Under the pieces are notes generated by a model. It was given only the letters and a program-made list of their open reading frames with translations, had not been told where the DNA came from and ran no database searches. A stretch of 64,000 nt of DNA from Aestuariivivens sediminis (GTDB lineage Bacteria > Bacteroidota > Bacteroidia > Flavobacteriales > Flavobacteriaceae). Where the stretch lies: assembly GCF_022662105.1 (NCBI RefSeq), contig NZ_JAKMCP010000006.1:1-64000 (forward strand), in the 5' to 3' direction. Positions within the stretch are counted from its first letter, which is position 1. Every line of letters starts with the position of its first letter. Shown here piece by piece: positions 8,955 to 16,408 of this stretch. The translations under genes and the position numbers were made by a program.

Positions 8955-9450
8955 ATATCGCATTTTTATACTCCTGTTTTATGCGTTAGGCTGCCTGTCA
9001 TGTGGAAAAACCCCTAAAGCCAGTCATCTGTCTCAAAAGGACATAAAACATGAGCAGTTTGTGAGCTTAGTGGGCCTTGAAGTTAGTGATCACACCGCGT
9101 CTGAAGTGGCATTGAAATTTACATTTACCATTACTCCGGGTTACCACATTCAACCGGATGTTGTGGATTGTGATAATTTTATCGCAACGCAGTTTAAAAT
9201 AGCACCATCCCTGAATTACGATGTAAAATCGATGGTATTTGAATTTGAACCCCGAACATGGCATATGGACCACTACCGTGACTTTAAAGTGATTTCTGAG
9301 GGTTTTACCATTAGCGTTGTTCTGGAAGGGCAACAAATGCATTTAACCGATTTGAAAAAGCACACGGCCGAATTATTTTATCAAGCCTGTGATGCCAAAA
9401 AATGTTTTTTTCCGCGGACTTTAGTCATTCCATTAGATAGGATATCATAG
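8938..9450 (+). CDS. DsbD N-terminal-domain lipoprotein
   Basis: 170 residues starting at an ATG inside the end of the tlpA-like gene (17-base overlap). The signal peptide ends in a lipobox around Cys19/Cys22. The remainder matches the periplasmic alpha domain of the thiol:disulfide interchange protein DsbD: 'TPGYHIQPD', and the conserved Cys pair in 'YQACDAKKCFFPRTLVIPL', equivalent to the DsbD-alpha 'YQGC....C.PP' motif. It has no transmembrane or thioredoxin domain, so it is a free-standing electron acceptor or donor module. It likely exchanges electrons with its TlpA-like neighbour; that partnership is inferred from the overlap. Confidence 0.75.
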   Translation: MSCSTKYRIFILLFYALGCLSCGKTPKASHLSQKDIKHEQFVSLVGLEVSDHTASEVALKFTFTITPGYHIQPDVVDCDNFIATQFKIAPSLNYDVKSMVFEFEPRTWHMDHYRDFKVISEGFTISVVLEGQQMHLTDLKKHTAELFYQACDAKKCFFPRTLVIPLDRIS

Positions 9451-9513
9451 GCGCATAGGACCGTATCACCTTAATTTCTTATTTTTATATTTTAGTATAC
9501 ATTAAAACCCGCT

Positions 9514-10329
9514 ATGGATCTCAATAGCCTATACCGGCAGTCCAAAATATGGAAATCCACACCCAAAATGCCGGCCTTGTTTTTAGGCCATGGTAGTCCT
9601 ATGAATGCTATCGACGATAATCCTTTTGTTCAGGGTTTTAAAACCATAACCAAAAAAATTCCGACGCCGAAGGCCATTTTGTGTATTTCAGCGCATTGGG
9701 AAACCAAAGGAACAAAGGTTACGGCTATGAAGATGCCGAGAACAATTCATGATTTTGGTGGTTTTCCCAAAGCCTTGTATGACATACAATACCCTGCACC
9801 CGGTAGTCCGGAATTGGCTAAAGAAACCGCGCAATTAATGGCACCGCTATCGGTTACTATGGATTATGATTGGGGTTTGGATCACGGTGCCTGGAGTGTG
9901 ATCAAGCATCTGTATCCCGAGGCTAACATTCCCGTGATCCAAATGAGTTTAGATTATACACAGGGACCTGAATATCATTTTACACTAGGCCAAAAGTTAA
10001 GGGTATTGAGGCACAAAGGCATTTTGATTATAGGTAGTGGCAATATGGTACACAATTTACGTCGTTTACATTTTTCGCTTAACCAGGGCTACGATTGGGC
10101 ATTGGAAGCCAGGGCCTTTATCAACAATAAAATCGTCCTTCGGGATTTTAAATCCCTTTTCGATTATCATTCCAATAAAGCCTTACAATTGGCGATACCG
10201 ACACCGGAACATTTTTTACCCTTACTTTATACGCTGGCACTTCAGGAAACTGATCACGACCATTTGAGTTTATTTAATGATGATTTGGTTATGGGCAGCA
10301 TTAGTATGACCTCTGTATTCATAGACTAA
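9514..10329 (+). CDS. ygiD: 4,5-DOPA-dioxygenase-extradiol-like protein (LigB superfamily)
   Basis: 271 residues. The LigB-superfamily metal ligands are visible as His in 'GHGSPMNAIDD', His in 'ISAHWETKG', His in 'GLDHGAW' and His in 'GNMVHNLRRLHF'. This is the YgiD / plant DODA subgroup, which opens the ring of DOPA-like catechols in the plant and some bacterial enzymes; YgiD-like proteins bind zinc. The start at 9514 gives a short N-terminal extension before 'MPALFLGHG', and the Met there (residue 19) could also be the start. It is followed 96 bases later by the MarR operon, which may respond to related aromatic compounds; that link is inference. Confidence 0.85.
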   Translation: MDLNSLYRQSKIWKSTPKMPALFLGHGSPMNAIDDNPFVQGFKTITKKIPTPKAILCISAHWETKGTKVTAMKMPRTIHDFGGFPKALYDIQYPAPGSPELAKETAQLMAPLSVTMDYDWGLDHGAWSVIKHLYPEANIPVIQMSLDYTQGPEYHFTLGQKLRVLRHKGILIIGSGNMVHNLRRLHFSLNQGYDWALEARAFINNKIVLRDFKSLFDYHSNKALQLAIPTPEHFLPLLYTLALQETDHDHLSLFNDDLVMGSISMTSVFID

Positions 10330-10377
10330 TACTATGACTGGTTTTAACCGGTTTATCAATATATTTAATCAACTATG

Positions 10378-10408
10378 TAGTTAACTAACTATATTTTTAT
10401 TATCTTTG
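10378..10408 (+). promoter_or_regulatory. Promoter and palindromic operator of the MarR operon
   Basis: TATCTTTG (10401-10408) is an exact TAnnTTTG -7 box 17 bases before the ATG. Upstream is the perfect palindrome TAGTTAACTA (10378-10387), with matching TA pairs continuing after a 2-bp break. It lies around -36 to -27, where a bound MarR protein would block transcription, so autorepression is likely. Confidence 0.6.
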
Positions 10409-10425
10409 CGGTATAATTGTGACAC

Positions 10426-10938
10426 ATGGAAAGAGACTACATCAAAGCCCTGGGTTATAGGGCCCTGGACAATAGACTAAAGCGTATTAGCGATCGGATG
10501 GCACACGATACGAGAAAATTCTTTAAACAAATGGATATCGATGTGGAACCCAGCTGGCATTTAGTATTTAAATTATTAAGGGATCACAACAGACTCACCA
10601 TGGTTGAAATTGCAGAGCAGCTTGGTTATTCCCATCCCTCGATGGTGGTCATGCTAAAAAAAATGACGGCTAAAGGCTATATCGTTTCCGAAAAGGACCC
10701 CTTGGATAAAAGAAAACAAAACATCACGCTAACCCCAAAATCCTATAATCTTCTTCCCAAATTAGAACATATATGGTCCTGTTGCGAAAACGCTATCTAT
10801 AAGATGTTAAATGAAGATCTCGCTATAATTAGGCATCTTGATCGTATTGAGGCCTCCTTGAAAGCCATGTCTTTTAATGAGCGTTTTACTCAGGAATATC
10901 AGAAAACCAAATCCTTAAAACCACAACACCATGATTAA
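10426..10938 (+). CDS. MarR-family transcriptional regulator
   Basis: 170 residues with a winged helix-turn-helix from ~55 to 125: 'MVEIAEQLGYSHPSMVVMLKKM' (helix-turn-helix) and 'KDPLDKRKQNITLTPK' (wing with the usual D..R residues). MarR proteins are dimeric repressors released by small, often aromatic ligands. The gene is first in a three-gene unit: the next frame overlaps its end by 8 bases and RidA follows 25 bases later. The upstream palindrome over the -33 region suggests it controls its own operon. The C-terminal ~45 residues form the dimerisation helix. Confidence 0.85.
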   Translation: MERDYIKALGYRALDNRLKRISDRMAHDTRKFFKQMDIDVEPSWHLVFKLLRDHNRLTMVEIAEQLGYSHPSMVVMLKKMTAKGYIVSEKDPLDKRKQNITLTPKSYNLLPKLEHIWSCCENAIYKMLNEDLAIIRHLDRIEASLKAMSFNERFTQEYQKTKSLKPQHHD

Positions 10939-11656
10939 TTCAAAAAACGATGTACAGCTCTCCCGACGTGGTCTTATTAAAACCCTGGGGCTCGGGATAA
11001 GCCTATCTGCACTTCCATCCTTTATGTACGCTGCAATGACGGATGTGCCACAAGCTGCATTGGACCATGGGGAACGCATTATTCCAGTAAAGGAAAAAGA
11101 ACTTAATGACATGCAAAAATTTATTGAAGATTGCGTTGCGGCCAACAAGGAATCCGATCCCCAGGAAGCCGTTAAAGCGGTTTTGGCCAGAGGGGTTTAC
11201 GAGCATAAAGCCATGTTAAAGGCCATTGGAGAACCAAGGGAAGCGGGTTTAAAAGTATTTCTTCGGTCCAGGGAATTGACCATTTTTGCAGCCACCTGGA
11301 CCCCGCAAATGAACCTTATGCCACACAATCACCGGATGTGGGCCAATATTGGTATCTATACGGGACGGGAAGACAATATTCTTTGGCAAAGAAAAACGGA
11401 TGGTTTGGAAGCTCATGATGTACGGTGTTTATTTGCAGGCGATGTGGCCACCCTTAATACCAACGCCATCCACTCGGTAACCAATCCGTTACAACGATTT
11501 ACCGGTGGACTGCATATTTATGGTGGTGATTTTTTTGCCACCGAACGCTCCCAATGGGATCCTGAAACCCTTGAGGAAGAACCTTCCAATGGCGATGTGA
11601 TACGGGACATATTCAATAAAGCCAATGATCAAATGCGACGTATAAAAGGGGAGTAG
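10931..11656 (+). CDS. Twin-arginine-exported cupin, cysteine-dioxygenase-like
   Basis: 241 residues. The N-terminus carries a Tat signal: 'SRRGLIKTLGLGISL'. After about 110 residues a cupin core appears, with metal-binding 'MPHNHRMWANIGIYTGREDN' (His-x-His ... ) and a later His in 'TNAIHSVTNP', as in the cysteine dioxygenase / COG5553 predicted metal-dependent beta-helix enzymes. It probably oxidises a thiol or another small substrate in the periplasm using a folded, metal-loaded enzyme, which would explain Tat export. It overlaps the MarR gene and precedes RidA. The substrate is not known. Confidence 0.65.
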   Translation: MINSKNDVQLSRRGLIKTLGLGISLSALPSFMYAAMTDVPQAALDHGERIIPVKEKELNDMQKFIEDCVAANKESDPQEAVKAVLARGVYEHKAMLKAIGEPREAGLKVFLRSRELTIFAATWTPQMNLMPHNHRMWANIGIYTGREDNILWQRKTDGLEAHDVRCLFAGDVATLNTNAIHSVTNPLQRFTGGLHIYGGDFFATERSQWDPETLEEEPSNGDVIRDIFNKANDQMRRIKGE

Positions 11657-11681
11657 TTACTTCCATTAAAAAAACAACACG

Positions 11682-12071
11682 ATGAAACGCATCTTAATAT
11701 CAAGTGGCAGCCCCTATGAAGACCTTGTAGGTTTTAGCCGTGCTGTGCGTGTGGGACCCCATATTACAGTTGGCGGAACCGCCCCAATAGATACAAACGG
11801 AAAAACGGTAGGACAGGGTGATATTGCTGCACAGACCAAACAATGTTTGGAAGTGATTAAAATGGCCCTGGAAGCAGCCGGATCGGGTTTAAACGATGTG
11901 GTCAGGACCCGTATGTTCCTGACCGATATAACCGATTGGGAAACGGCGGCAGCGGTGCGTTCTTCCTATTTTAAAACCATCAAACCCGTTGATACTATCG
12001 TGCAGGTCACCCGCTTTATTAACCCGGAATGGTTAATAGAAATTGAGGTGGATGCTATTGTGGCTTCCTAA
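11682..12071 (+). CDS. RidA-family (YjgF/UK114) enamine/imine deaminase
   Basis: 129 residues of the Rid fold: 'FSRAVRVGPHITVGGTAPID' and 'QTKQCLEVIKMALEAAGSGLNDVVRTRMFLTDI' followed by the substrate-binding region 'VTRFINPEWLIEIEVDAI'. The Arg of 'VTRF' sits where RidA binds the carboxylate of 2-aminoacrylate and related imines. RidA proteins hydrolyse reactive enamines to ketoacids. Third gene of the MarR operon, 25 bases after the cupin gene; together they suggest removal of a reactive nitrogen- or sulfur-containing product. No strong terminator follows. Confidence 0.85.
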   Translation: MKRILISSGSPYEDLVGFSRAVRVGPHITVGGTAPIDTNGKTVGQGDIAAQTKQCLEVIKMALEAAGSGLNDVVRTRMFLTDITDWETAAAVRSSYFKTIKPVDTIVQVTRFINPEWLIEIEVDAIVAS

Positions 12072-12112
12072 GTAATTCGGTTTCCCTGTTTTCTTCCAAA
12101 ACGTTTTTGTGG

Positions 12113-12170
12113 TTGGTCATTTTTACATGACCAAAGTCATAAAAAATGGGACTATCCTTTTTTACCTTTA
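12113..12170 (+). promoter_or_regulatory. Crp-type palindrome and promoter of the repeat lipoprotein
   Basis: ATGACCAAAGTCAT (12127-12140) is a 5-4-5 palindrome. Exactly 22 bases later comes TACCTTTA (12163-12170), a near-consensus -7 box. The promoter of the EF-G2 gene has the same palindrome, spacing and box type. The left half also forms an inverted repeat TTGGTCAT/ATGACCAA (12113-12120 and 12127-12134). The predicted 5' leader before 12354 is about 175 bases long. Confidence 0.55.
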
Positions 12171-12299
12171 GATGTTTCTAAAGTTAAATGTCATAATCAT
12201 GAAATGAGCCATAACAATTCTTGATACCCACAAGATAATTATTGGCAAACCGAAGGGTCACGACCACTTTAAAAAAATAATTGTGATGTGAGTCATTAC

Positions 12300-12322
12300 A
12301 CCTGCCTGACGGCAAGGCAGGT
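12300..12322. repeat. GC-rich intergenic palindrome
   Basis: ACCTGCCT and AGGCAGGT form a perfect 8-bp stem around a 7-base loop, unlike the AT-rich surroundings. A related CTGCC/GGCAG palindrome is found at 27351. Such elements look like dispersed extragenic palindromes. Confidence 0.6.
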
Positions 12323-12353
12323 CTGACCGATAAAAAATAATAAATTTAAACAG

Positions 12354-13511
12354 ATGAAAAATGCAACCTTTCCATTAGTTAAAAGAACGTGCTATTCTTT
12401 ATTTACTCTTGGTTTTATCTTGTTATTAACGGCCTGTAACAATAAACCTTCAAAAGATAAAACCAATACGACTGAACCGAATAACCTGGCAAAATTTGAA
12501 ACCATTTATTGGAACGTGAAAGCCATCCATCCCAACGGACAAAGCCTGGACATTAAAATGTTTGATAATGCAGGAGAAGGTTTCGACATCAAAGCCATTC
12601 AAAACTCCGATCAAGATTACTTAATGGACGTAAAAGCCATGGTCAATGATGAGATCTTACCTGTTAAGATATTAGTGAGTGAAAATCAATTTACTCCTGT
12701 GGTAGCCATTACAAACTCAGGTAGTGCCTATAAACTCAAAGCCGTAACTCCAGAAGGGGAGGAATTGGAAATAATAGGTGTCGCCAGATATGGTAACATT
12801 GTCATTATGAAAGCCCTGACCAAAAAGGGAAAGTTCTATGGTGTAAAAGCCATTTCCCCAACGGGACAACTTAATGATATTAAAGGCATAAAAGTGAATT
12901 CCCAAGACAGGGAGATGACTTTAAAAGGCCATAGCATCTATGCTCATGTAAAAGCAATGCATCCATCCGATAATGAAGATCACTTTATTCTGCCGAAGAA
13001 AAATATAACCAAAGGCGCTTACAAAAGTGATTTTGAAACCATTATATGGAATATTAAAGCAATAACTCCCGATGGTAAAAATCTGGATATAAAGGCTATT
13101 GACCCCAAAGGCAATACCTTTGATGTAAGTGCGGTGCAAGATTCCAAACAACATAGCTTCTTGAACATTAAGGTCTTTGTTGAAGGTGTTGAATTACCTG
13201 TTAAAATAATGCAAAGAGCAGCCTCAGATACCTATTCACCCATTAAGGCTATTGGACCAGACGGTACTATTTACGATATCAAGGCCTTAACGGAAGACCA
13301 GAAAAAACTGGATGTAAAAGGCATTAGTCGATCCGGTAATATCATTCATGTTAAAGCCATTAATGAAAATGGAGAGCATTATGCAGTTAAGGCTTTTGCT
13401 CCAGACGGAAAACTTAATGCCGTAAAGGGGATTAAGATTTTTGACAGACCTGTGGAGATGAAAGTACAAGACCATCCTGTATATGCGCATTTAAAAGCTA
13501 TTAGCCAATAA
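12354..13511 (+). CDS. Lipoprotein with duplicated KA-x-x-P-x-G repeats
   Basis: 385 residues. Signal peptide with lipobox 'LLTAC' (Cys28), then two homologous halves (about residues 46-205 and 225-384). Each half begins 'FETIxWNxKAIxPxG'. Within each half a short motif, hydrophobic-K-A-hydrophobic-x-P/x-x-G, recurs about every 15-25 residues, near 17 times in all (NVKAIHPNG, DIKAIDPKG, HVKAINENG, AVKAFAPDG). This suggests a beta-solenoid or propeller-like surface protein anchored in the membrane. I do not recognise the family and assign no function. Its promoter resembles that of the EF-G2 gene, so it may be induced under the same condition. Confidence 0.75.
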   Translation: MKNATFPLVKRTCYSLFTLGFILLLTACNNKPSKDKTNTTEPNNLAKFETIYWNVKAIHPNGQSLDIKMFDNAGEGFDIKAIQNSDQDYLMDVKAMVNDEILPVKILVSENQFTPVVAITNSGSAYKLKAVTPEGEELEIIGVARYGNIVIMKALTKKGKFYGVKAISPTGQLNDIKGIKVNSQDREMTLKGHSIYAHVKAMHPSDNEDHFILPKKNITKGAYKSDFETIIWNIKAITPDGKNLDIKAIDPKGNTFDVSAVQDSKQHSFLNIKVFVEGVELPVKIMQRAASDTYSPIKAIGPDGTIYDIKALTEDQKKLDVKGISRSGNIIHVKAINENGEHYAVKAFAPDGKLNAVKGIKIFDRPVEMKVQDHPVYAHLKAISQ

Positions 13512-13660
13512 AAATTGGAAATCATATCGACAGACCTATAGGCACCGCATTTTGTTTTACAAAACAATCGGGTGTTTGGCAGCGGCCGTTTCCCAAATTG
13601 ATAGGTTACGAAATTATAGATAGGAGGATTGGTGTTACAATAACTATCCCGCAAATCATT

Positions 13661-13709
13661 TTGACATAATGTTGTAACGATATAAGCCTAAAGGCATTAT
13701 ATTTACAAT
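13661..13709 (+). promoter_or_regulatory. Repeated TTGACATAAT element before the DUF3500 gene
   Basis: Begins TTGACATAAT, continues with CGATATAAG and ends with CATTATATTTACAAT, which includes the box TATATTTA (13698-13705) 23 bases before the ATG. A near copy lies at 15180-15226, beyond the gene. Probable regulated promoter. Confidence 0.45.
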
Positions 13710-13728
13710 AATCCTAACTATAAAATTG

Positions 13729-14913
13729 ATGAAACCTTACACTGTCCAATTTATTTTATTTCTGACATTATGCGCATTATCCAATCCGGTTTGCGCTCAA
13801 TTAACCTGGCAGGAACAACAATCTTTGAAGAAGGAGAATGAAGGCTTGAAAGCGCCCTTCAAAGGAATTACCACCAATGGAACAATTCAGGAAGGTCTTT
13901 TTAAACTGTATTCTACCGGAGTCACAACCGAACCCGTCCGGAATGCCGCTGTTGCCTTTCTCGAATCACTGGATGATGTGCAGCGGGAAAAAACAAAATT
14001 TTCCATAGATGACGATGAGTGGCGCAAATGGATGAATCAGGACTATTATGTTAGACAAGGTGTTGGTTTTATTGAAATGTCCGAAAAACAGCGGAAAGCC
14101 GCTTTTGATCTCATGGGGGCGTCCTTAAGCGCAAAAGGATTGAAATTGAGCCAGGACATTATGAAATTGAATTATACCCTGGGAGAGATCAGCGGAAATA
14201 TGGAAAGATATGGTGAATGGCGTTATTGGATAACGATTATGGGCGAACCCTCGGAAACGGAACCATGGGGTTGGCAAATGGAAGGACACCATCTCATTAT
14301 TAACTATTTTGTTTTAAGAGACCAGGTCGTGATGACACCATTATTTGTTGGATCGGAACCCGTCATTGCTGACATTGGAAAGTACAAAGGGGTTTCGATT
14401 TTGCAGGACGAGCAGGATTCGGGATTGAAAATGCTTAGGGCTTTGAACGATGAGCAAAAAAGTAAGGCTATAATTGCGCCGTCTACTGCAGGGAATAACG
14501 TCCTGACCGCTGCCTGGTCGGATAATGTGATACTGGACTATGCCGGTATAAAAGCATCGTCATTTACCCGTGCACAAAAGGATCAGTTACTTTTGCTGAT
14601 ACAACTGTATGTTGACCATATGGATGATGGTCATGCGAAAGTCAAGATGGATGAGGTACAAAAATACATTGATGATACATGGTTTGCCTGGATTGGGGGT
14701 AGCGGAGATGATGCTGTTTACTATTACCGGATTCATAGCCCGGTTATTATCATTGAATTTGACCATCAGAAACCATTGGGAACAAAAAAATTATATGGAA
14801 ATGACGTCCATCGGCAACATATCCATGCGGTGGTTCGTACACCGAATGGCAATGATTATGGTAAGGACCTGCTCAGGCAACATTACCTGGAGCATCCGCA
14901 TGAGCATAAATAA
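13729..14913 (+). CDS. DUF3500 domain-containing secreted protein
   Basis: 394 residues from the ATG at 13729 (a TTG one codon earlier is in frame). Signal peptide 'MKPYTVQFILFLTLCALSNPVCAQ'-like to residue ~24, then a single long DUF3500 domain: 'WGWQMEGHHLIINYFV', 'MTPLFVGSEPV', 'TWFAWIGGS..DAVYYRIHSPVIIIEFDHQ', and a His-rich tail 'HRQHIHAVVRTPNGNDYGKDLLRQHY'. The many conserved His and Asp residues suggest a metal-binding enzyme, but the family has no proven activity that I know. It is a single-gene unit flanked on both sides by copies of the TTGACATAAT element. Confidence 0.8.
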   Translation: MKPYTVQFILFLTLCALSNPVCAQLTWQEQQSLKKENEGLKAPFKGITTNGTIQEGLFKLYSTGVTTEPVRNAAVAFLESLDDVQREKTKFSIDDDEWRKWMNQDYYVRQGVGFIEMSEKQRKAAFDLMGASLSAKGLKLSQDIMKLNYTLGEISGNMERYGEWRYWITIMGEPSETEPWGWQMEGHHLIINYFVLRDQVVMTPLFVGSEPVIADIGKYKGVSILQDEQDSGLKMLRALNDEQKSKAIIAPSTAGNNVLTAAWSDNVILDYAGIKASSFTRAQKDQLLLLIQLYVDHMDDGHAKVKMDEVQKYIDDTWFAWIGGSGDDAVYYYRIHSPVIIIEFDHQKPLGTKKLYGNDVHRQHIHAVVRTPNGNDYGKDLLRQHYLEHPHEHK

Positions 14914-15351
14914 ACCATATGCCTGCCTTTAAAGAAACAATTTTTCATAACGGCAATTTAGAGTATCACATGTTTTGGGAGCTGTTCCTTGAGAATCGCG
15001 TATTTAAAAAATTCCCGGTAATTGTACAGAATTTTAAAATTATACGAAAATCAAAACGATAAAATTTAATGACCCAAGTATTGCGTATTCTTTTAAATCT
15101 AAATACTTTCTGGAATATTTTACATTATAGAGAATTATAGCTGCACATTAATAAACACAACAACGAAGCCACAATTAGCTTGACATAATTACTATCGATA
15201 TAAGTCTGCGACATTATATCTGCAATTATGTCAAATATCGCCCAAAAGCGCTATTACGCTAATTGTTGTAAAATGTCCTATAATTTATATTATGTCAAAT
15301 AGAATATACAGGCATCCCTGACCCTGGCACATAAGATACCACGGATAACTT
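14914..15351. other. Non-coding stretch with repeated TTGACATAAT sites
   Basis: No convincing gene. It contains TTGACATAAT at 15180-15189, the same word inverted at 15225-15234 and again at 15289-15298, and a second copy (15180-15226) of the element seen before the DUF3500 gene. A 24-codon frame at 15228-15302 overlaps these sites and is probably chance. The first 260 bases are featureless AT-rich DNA. Confidence 0.5.
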
Positions 15352-15519
15352 CTACTCTGTATCCTCATGTGGTTTCTTATATTTTAAATAGCCGTTACCC
15401 TTCAGTTTAAACGCTTTGTACTCTTCCTTGCTAAACGACATGAAGTTAGATGACCGTCGGTAAGCATCTTGAAAATCGGCGTACTTCTTTTTGCGGGATG
15501 TCGAGTTTTTGGTTTCCAT
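15352..15519 (-). CDS. Small basic protein, 55 aa
   Basis: A clean ATG-to-TAG frame of 55 codons: a polar N-terminus 'METKNSTSRKKKYADFQDAY', then 'RRSSNFMSFSKEEYKAFKLKGNGYLKYKK' (written here in two parts) and an acidic end. It is highly charged, lacks a signal peptide or Cys, and has the codon pattern of neighbouring genes. Aromatic residues spaced along a Lys-rich chain are common in small nucleic-acid or ribosome-associated proteins, but no family is recognised. It lies alone, divergent from the VTT-domain gene. Too short for routine gene calls. Confidence 0.6.
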   Translation of the reverse strand: METKNSTSRKKKYADFQDAYRRSSNFMSFSKEEYKAFKLKGNGYLKYKKPHEDTE

Positions 15520-15623
15520 AAGTGGTACTTTTTATGAAATTTTCAACTGATTTTCGCAATGACTTGAAGCTATACCATTGCCAAATTCTTTATAAATATA
15601 GTATTTATTCTTAAATGGTGACG

Positions 15624-15631
15624 TATCTTTG
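15624..15631 (+). promoter_or_regulatory. -7 promoter box of the VTT-domain gene
   Basis: TATCTTTG is an exact TAnnTTTG box 22 bases before the ATG at 15654. It rules out the in-frame ATG at 15615, which lies upstream of it. Confidence 0.65.
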
Positions 15632-15653
15632 CATTCTATTTATCCCGAATTGC

Positions 15654-16271
15654 ATGAAAAACCCCTCTAAGGAAAAGACACAAAAGACACGTTTACAACT
15701 CTTGCACCAGTACTATAGTTATACCGGGTTTTATGTATTTATATGGAACAGTTTAAAGAAAGCCCTTCCCATTATCACTGGCTTAGTGCTTGCTATTGTT
15801 CTCACAAATCATTTTTTTAACATCAGCGAGGGCCTGGTCTATTTAACCGAAACTTTACATCCTTTGGGTGTTTTGGGATTCTTTTTTGCTTCTGAGACCT
15901 TTTTAGGACTCATACCTCCGGAAATTTTTATCGCCTGGTCCGACAAAATGAGTTTGCCATGGTTATTTTTGTCTCTCTTGGCCATGCTGTCCTACGCCGG
16001 TGGTTTAATAAGCTACGCCTTTGGCAAAGGAATTACCCTACTTCCCAAGGTACATGATTATATGGCTCGAAAATTGGAAAAACAATTGAAACAGTCCCGT
16101 AAATGGGGTGTTTTTCTCATTGTTGTTGGAGCCCTATTGCCACTGCCCTTTTCCATTTCCTGTTTAACGGCCGGCCTCATACACGTTTCGTTTCGTAGGG
16201 TGATGCTTTTTGGTTCCTTAAGGATATTGCGCTTTTTTTTATACGGACTTGTGATCTTTCACGTCGTATAG
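15654..16271 (+). CDS. YqaA-like membrane protein (VTT/DedA superfamily)
   Basis: 205 residues with a soluble basic N-terminus, one membrane segment near residue 40 and three or four further hydrophobic segments. The central 'HPLGVLGFFFASETFLGLIPPEIFIAWSDKM' is the VTT (SNARE-associated, DedA-like) hallmark, and 'GALLPLPFSISCLTAGLIHVSFRRVM' is the second conserved part. DedA-type proteins act in lipid scrambling or undecaprenyl-phosphate recycling; for the YqaA branch the role is unknown. The start is set by the -7 box. Confidence 0.75.
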   Translation: MKNPSKEKTQKTRLQLLHQYYSYTGFYVFIWNSLKKALPIITGLVLAIVLTNHFFNISEGLVYLTETLHPLGVLGFFFASETFLGLIPPEIFIAWSDKMSLPWLFLSLLAMLSYAGGLISYAFGKGITLLPKVHDYMARKLEKQLKQSRKWGVFLIVVGALLPLPFSISCLTAGLIHVSFRRVMLFGSLRILRFFLYGLVIFHVV

Positions 16272-16323
16272 TCCCTACCACAATTACATATAGTACACGG
16301 TGAGATGGATCGTTAGAAGATAT

Positions 16324-16369
16324 AAAAAAAGGCTATACGATTGTGCCATGCTCCATATCGATAGCCTTT
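16324..16369 (-). terminator. Terminator of the EF-G2 operon
   Basis: AAAGGCTAT (16328-16336) pairs with ATAGCCTTT (16361-16369), with an additional CGAT/ATCG inner stem. On the minus strand the hairpin is followed by seven T, directly after the 126-aa gene. Confidence 0.85.
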
Positions 16370-16408
16370 AAAATGTAATGTTATTTCAGGAATTACCCCA
16401 TCTAAGGG

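Noticed and set aside
13661-13686. E. coli-like TTGACA / TATAAG promoter
   Set aside because: Spacing is 13-14 bases in both copies, too short for sigma-70, and Bacteroidota use a different consensus.
15228-15302. 24-codon frame MSNIAQKRYYANCCKM...
   Set aside because: It overlaps two copies of the TTGACATAAT word, has no leader sequence, and is too short to support.
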